From Promicromonosporaceae bacterium (GTDB taxonomy: Bacteria; Actinomycetota; Actinomycetes; Actinomycetales; Cellulomonadaceae): 6,206 bases of DNA. The position numbers and the translations under genes were made by a program. Shown piece after piece: positions 4,311-6,206 of the stretch. A model generated the notes under the pieces. It saw nothing but the letters and a program-made list of their open reading frames with translations, did no database searches and was not told the DNA's origin. The stretch's first letter is position 1. Each line of letters opens with the position of its first letter. Location of the stretch: NCBI GenBank assembly GCA_009782865.1, contig WRIF01000102.1, positions 1-6,206 on the forward strand, written 5' to 3'.

Positions 4311-5681
4311 TTACGCGGAGTGGTCGGGCGCCTCGCTAGCAGGTGGAGAGACGACCTGTGGGGAGGCGACCGGCGCCGCAGGGGCCTCGGCCGCCGGAGC
4401 GACAGGGGCGACAGGCGTCTCGGCCGCAGCGGCGGGCGCCTCAGCTACTGGGGCCGCCGGGGCGGCGACCACCGGCGCGACCGGCACCTCGGCCACTGGA
4501 GCGGGTGCCGCAGGAGCCGCCGGGGAGGGGACGACCGCGGGCTGTGCGGGCGCAGCCGGAGCCACTGGTGTCACTGGGGCGACAGGAGCCACGGGAGCGG
4601 CAGCCACCGGAGGCGCCGCAACCGGAGGCGCTGCGACGGGGGGCGCCGCAACCGGAGCAGCAACCGGAGGTGCCGCCACGGGAGCGGCCTGCGGGGGTGC
4701 CATCGGTGCCATGGGCGCTGCCGGGGCGGCAGGGGCCGCCGGGGCTGCGACGGGCGGGGCCGCCAGATAGACCGGGTTGCCCTGGGCGTCAAACAGCTGG
4801 GTGTTCGGCGCATACGGCTGAGCCGGAGCGGCGGTCGGCGCGGGGTACGGGTTGCCGGCGGCGTCTACCAGCGGGGCGCCCGGCGCGGCGGGAGGAGCGT
4901 AGGCGTTGCCCACTGGGGGCAGCGCCCCGGGGTAGGCCGGGTTGCCGTGGCCGTCGATCAGCGGGGCGCCGTCGTTGTCCTGCTTGGTCTTCGGGGAGCG
5001 GAGCAGCACCACCAGTAGCAGCACCAGGGCCACTACCGCGATGCCGATGCCGACCCACACCAACGGGTTAAGGCCGCCGCCACCGGCTGCGCTGCCGCCC
5101 CCACCGGGGGTGGCCATGGCCCGCGCGCTCATCTCGTTGAGCTCGCCAATCTCCGCCCGCCACGAGACCGTGGTGCCCGAGACCTCACCGTTGTGCTCTA
5201 GCACCTCACCGGGGAAGGTGACCCGGATCAGCACGTCAAAGCCGTCGAGCATGCCCGCGGGAACACCGGCGGTGTCGGCGTCCGTCATGTCCATGACGCC
5301 GGTGAGCACAAACTCATCGCCGTCGCGGATGATCTCCAGGTCCTCACTGGCGAGGCCGTCGGCGGCGTCGAGCGGCTCATTGGCCAGGGTGATCCGCACC
5401 CCGGTGAAGCCGTCAGAGGAATAGGGCTGGATGTCGGCGTCGTCGGGCAGGTCACCCATCATCTCGTCACCGATCTCGTCCCACATTTCCTCGGGGGAGA
5501 CGCCCATGAGGGTGGCGAGGCCGTCGGAGAAGGCCATCACCACGGAGCCGTCGATGGTGTCGTTCTCGTTGACGGTGATGTCCATGGAGACGCGCATGCA
5601 GCCGGTCAGGGCGAGCGCGGCCAACAGGCCGGCTGCGAGGGCGGCGAGGCCGCGCCGCAGCGGAGTCTTGGTTTTGTTCAT
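4311..5681 (-). CDS. LppM-family lipoprotein with C-terminal membrane segment and Pro/Ala-rich tail
   Basis: The 456-aa product starts with a lipoprotein signal peptide (basic RR at 9-10, hydrophobic core, lipobox LTGC, acylated Cys28). Residues 28 to about 188 are an acidic domain with the LppM pattern: CMRVSMDITVNENDTIDGSV, a short helix MWDEIGDEM, and GFTGVRITL. A Gly-rich hinge (193-203) leads to a membrane segment (205-227) and basic residues RSPKTK. Lipid anchor, outer domain and C-terminal membrane helix resemble mycobacterial LppM, which has been linked to host-cell interaction. Topology puts the last ~229 residues in the cytosol: three DxxGNP motifs (243-248, 273-278, 298-303), then Pro/Ala/Val repeats to the end, a tail I do not associate with LppM itself. 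The frame is open further upstream into exonuclease III; ATG at 5681 is chosen because it gives a full signal peptide. TTG two codons upstream is possible. No clear Shine-Dalgarno is seen. Confidence 0.85.
   Translation of the reverse strand: MNKTKTPLRRGLAALAAGLLAALALTGCMRVSMDITVNENDTIDGSVVMAFSDGLATLMGVSPEEMWDEIGDEMMGDLPDDADIQPYSSDGFTGVRITLANEPLDAADGLASEDLEIIRDGDEFVLTGVMDMTDADTAGVPAGMLDGFDVLIRVTFPGEVLEHNGEVSGTTVSWRAEIGELNEMSARAMATPGGGGSAAGGGGLNPLVWVGIGIAVVALVLLLVVLLRSPKTKQDNDGAPLIDGHGNPAYPGALPPVGNAYAPPAAPGAPLVDAAGNPYPAPTAAPAQPYAPNTQLFDAQGNPVYLAAPPVAAPAAPAAPAAPMAPMAPPQAAPVAAPPVAAPVAAPPVAAPPVAAPPVAAAPVAPVAPVTPVAPAAPAQPAVVPSPAAPAAPAPVAEVPVAPVVAAPAAPVAEAPAAAAETPVAPVAPAAEAPAAPVASPQVVSPPASEAPDHSA
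4606..4689 (-). repeat. Coding tandem repeat, 12/15-bp units
   Basis: Plus-strand units ACCGGAGGCGCCGCA (4606), ACCGGAGGCGCTGCG (4621), ACGGGGGGCGCCGCA (4636), a 12-bp unit (4651), a 15-bp unit (4663) and a 12-bp unit (4678) follow head to tail. They encode the PPVAA/PVAA blocks of the lipoprotein tail. Unit length is always a multiple of three, so copy number can change without a frameshift. Confidence 0.85.
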
Positions 5682-5703
5682 GCGCAAATCGTCGTGAACC
5701 GGC

Positions 5704-5709
5704 AGGCTA
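5704..5709 (-). promoter_or_regulatory. -10 box candidate of the LppM-type gene
   Basis: TAGCCT on the minus strand lies 22 nt before the ATG at 5681. Transcription starting about 7 nt after it would leave a leader of roughly 16 nt, unlike the three leaderless genes in the window. It lies in the 95-bp gap after exonuclease III, so the gene could have its own promoter even if it also receives read-through. Confidence 0.35.
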
Positions 5710-5776
5710 ACAGCGCGCTGGGCGTCGCCATTAGTCGCTACAACGGGCGCCGAATCGCCACAGAGGCGGGGATGCC

Positions 5777-6206
5777 CTACGCCACTTCCAAGACCACGGG
5801 CACGTGGTCGGAGGCGCCCTTCCCCTTGCGTTCCTCCCGGTCGATCGCCACCGCCGTGGTGAGGCCGGCCAGGGTCGGGCTGGCGTAGGCGAAGTCGATG
5901 CGCATCCCGTAGTCCTTGGGGAAGCTCAGGCCCTGATAGTCCCAGTAGGTGTAGGTGTGCGGGGCGGGCAGGTGTTCGCGGGTCACCTCGCGCAGGCCAC
6001 AGTCGGCAAAGGCAAAGAAGGCCTCCCGTTCTGCCGGGGTGACATGGGTGGCGCCCGCAAACGCGGCGATGTCCCACACGTCCTCGTCGCGGGGGACGAC
6101 GTTCCAGTCACCCAAGAGGGCCAGGCGCGCCTGCGGCTCGGCCGCGAGCCACCCGGCGGCCGCCTCCCGCAGGGCCGCCAGCCAGGCCAGCTTGTACCGG
6201 TAGTGT
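5777..6206 (-). CDS. xth: Exodeoxyribonuclease III (AP endonuclease), C-terminal part
   Basis: The frame is open to the window edge, so the N-terminus is missing; 142 residues are visible, about half of the usual ~260-270. This Mg-dependent DNA repair nuclease cuts at abasic sites and removes nucleotides from 3' ends. Visible motifs of the endonuclease/exonuclease/phosphatase fold, numbered within the fragment, are YRYKLAWL before the core, GDWNVVP (Asp33 and Asn35, the metal and phosphate site), TYTYWDYQGLSFPKDYGMRIDF with Asp104, and the final ASDHVPVV with the catalytic Asp-His pair (Asp133, His134). All are standard for ExoIII-type enzymes, and the protein ends five residues later as expected. 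A TTG in LALLGDWN (6115) could be mistaken for a start but lies inside the conserved core. The LppM-type gene follows on the same strand after 95 bp. Confidence 0.95.
   Translation of the reverse strand, partial: HYRYKLAWLAALREAAAGWLAAEPQARLALLGDWNVVPRDEDVWDIAAFAGATHVTPAEREAFFAFADCGLREVTREHLPAPHTYTYWDYQGLSFPKDYGMRIDFAYASPTLAGLTTAVAIDREERKGKGASDHVPVVLEVA

Noticed and set aside
4299..5071. Plus-strand Gly/Ala/Thr-rich and Arg-rich frames (PE_PGRS-like or collagen-like look)
   Set aside because: They are antisense translations of the PPVAA-repeat tail of the lipoprotein; the minus-strand frame has a signal peptide, lipobox and membrane helix.
5682..6077. Extension of the lipoprotein frame upstream of 5681
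   Set aside because: The frame stays open but overlaps exonuclease III, which is clearly coding in another frame; the extra residues have no domain character and would bury the signal peptide.
6113..6115. TTG start for a short exonuclease III-like protein
   Set aside because: The frame continues upstream with conserved ExoIII residues (YRYKLAWL) to the window edge, so this is an internal Leu codon.

Overview
The window reads as chromosomal DNA from a high-GC Gram-positive bacterium (Actinomycetota). The evidence is the strong G/C bias at third codon positions, A/T-poor promoters with TANNNT -10 boxes, apparently leaderless genes, tRNA genes without an encoded CCA end, and an LppM-family lipoprotein, a family I know from actinobacteria. 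The Pro/Ala-rich proteins would suit an Actinomyces-like genus, but I cannot fix the genus from sequence alone. No phage, IS, CRISPR, integrase or plasmid genes are visible.

Layout, left to right. (1) 1-531 (+): 3' end of an S9 prolyl oligopeptidase, catalytic Ser, Asp and His visible. (2) 674-1552 (-), convergent with it: membrane-anchored protein with a DUF4097-like beta-repeat ectodomain and a C-terminal CxxC. The 142 bp between the two (532-673) shows no convincing terminator. (3) 1553-1860: about 300 bp without a gene, holding a run of four evenly spaced hairpins, the last being the tRNA-Pro terminator. (4) 1861-1934 (-): tRNA-Pro(CGG). (5) 2036-2644 (+): pyroglutamyl-peptidase I (pcp). 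(6) 2645-2758: hairpins plus the second copy of a perfect 43-bp direct repeat; the first copy forms the end of pcp and the second runs into tRNA-Gly. (7) 2759-2829 (-): tRNA-Gly(CCC). (8) 2952-4283 (+): 443-aa protein of unknown function. (9) 4311-5681 (-), convergent with it across a bidirectional-looking terminator: LppM-type lipoprotein with a second membrane segment and a long Pro/Ala-rich tail. (10) 5777-6206 (-): C-terminal part of exonuclease III.

The genes do not form one pathway. Prolyl oligopeptidase and pyroglutamyl peptidase both act on peptides that ordinary peptidases handle poorly, but they are not in one operon. Exonuclease III is DNA repair, and the two surface proteins are envelope components.

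The most interesting points are regulatory or structural. Three genes on both strands have a TANNNT box exactly 6 nt before the start codon, implying leaderless mRNAs. The two tRNA genes share an identical -10 box, TATGCT. The 31-bp hairpins at 1694-1724 and 1778-1808 look like diverged copies with a compensatory base-pair change. A 43-bp duplication of the tRNA-Gly 3' end and terminator supplies the last nine codons and the stop of pcp. I found no clearly new defence or mobile system.
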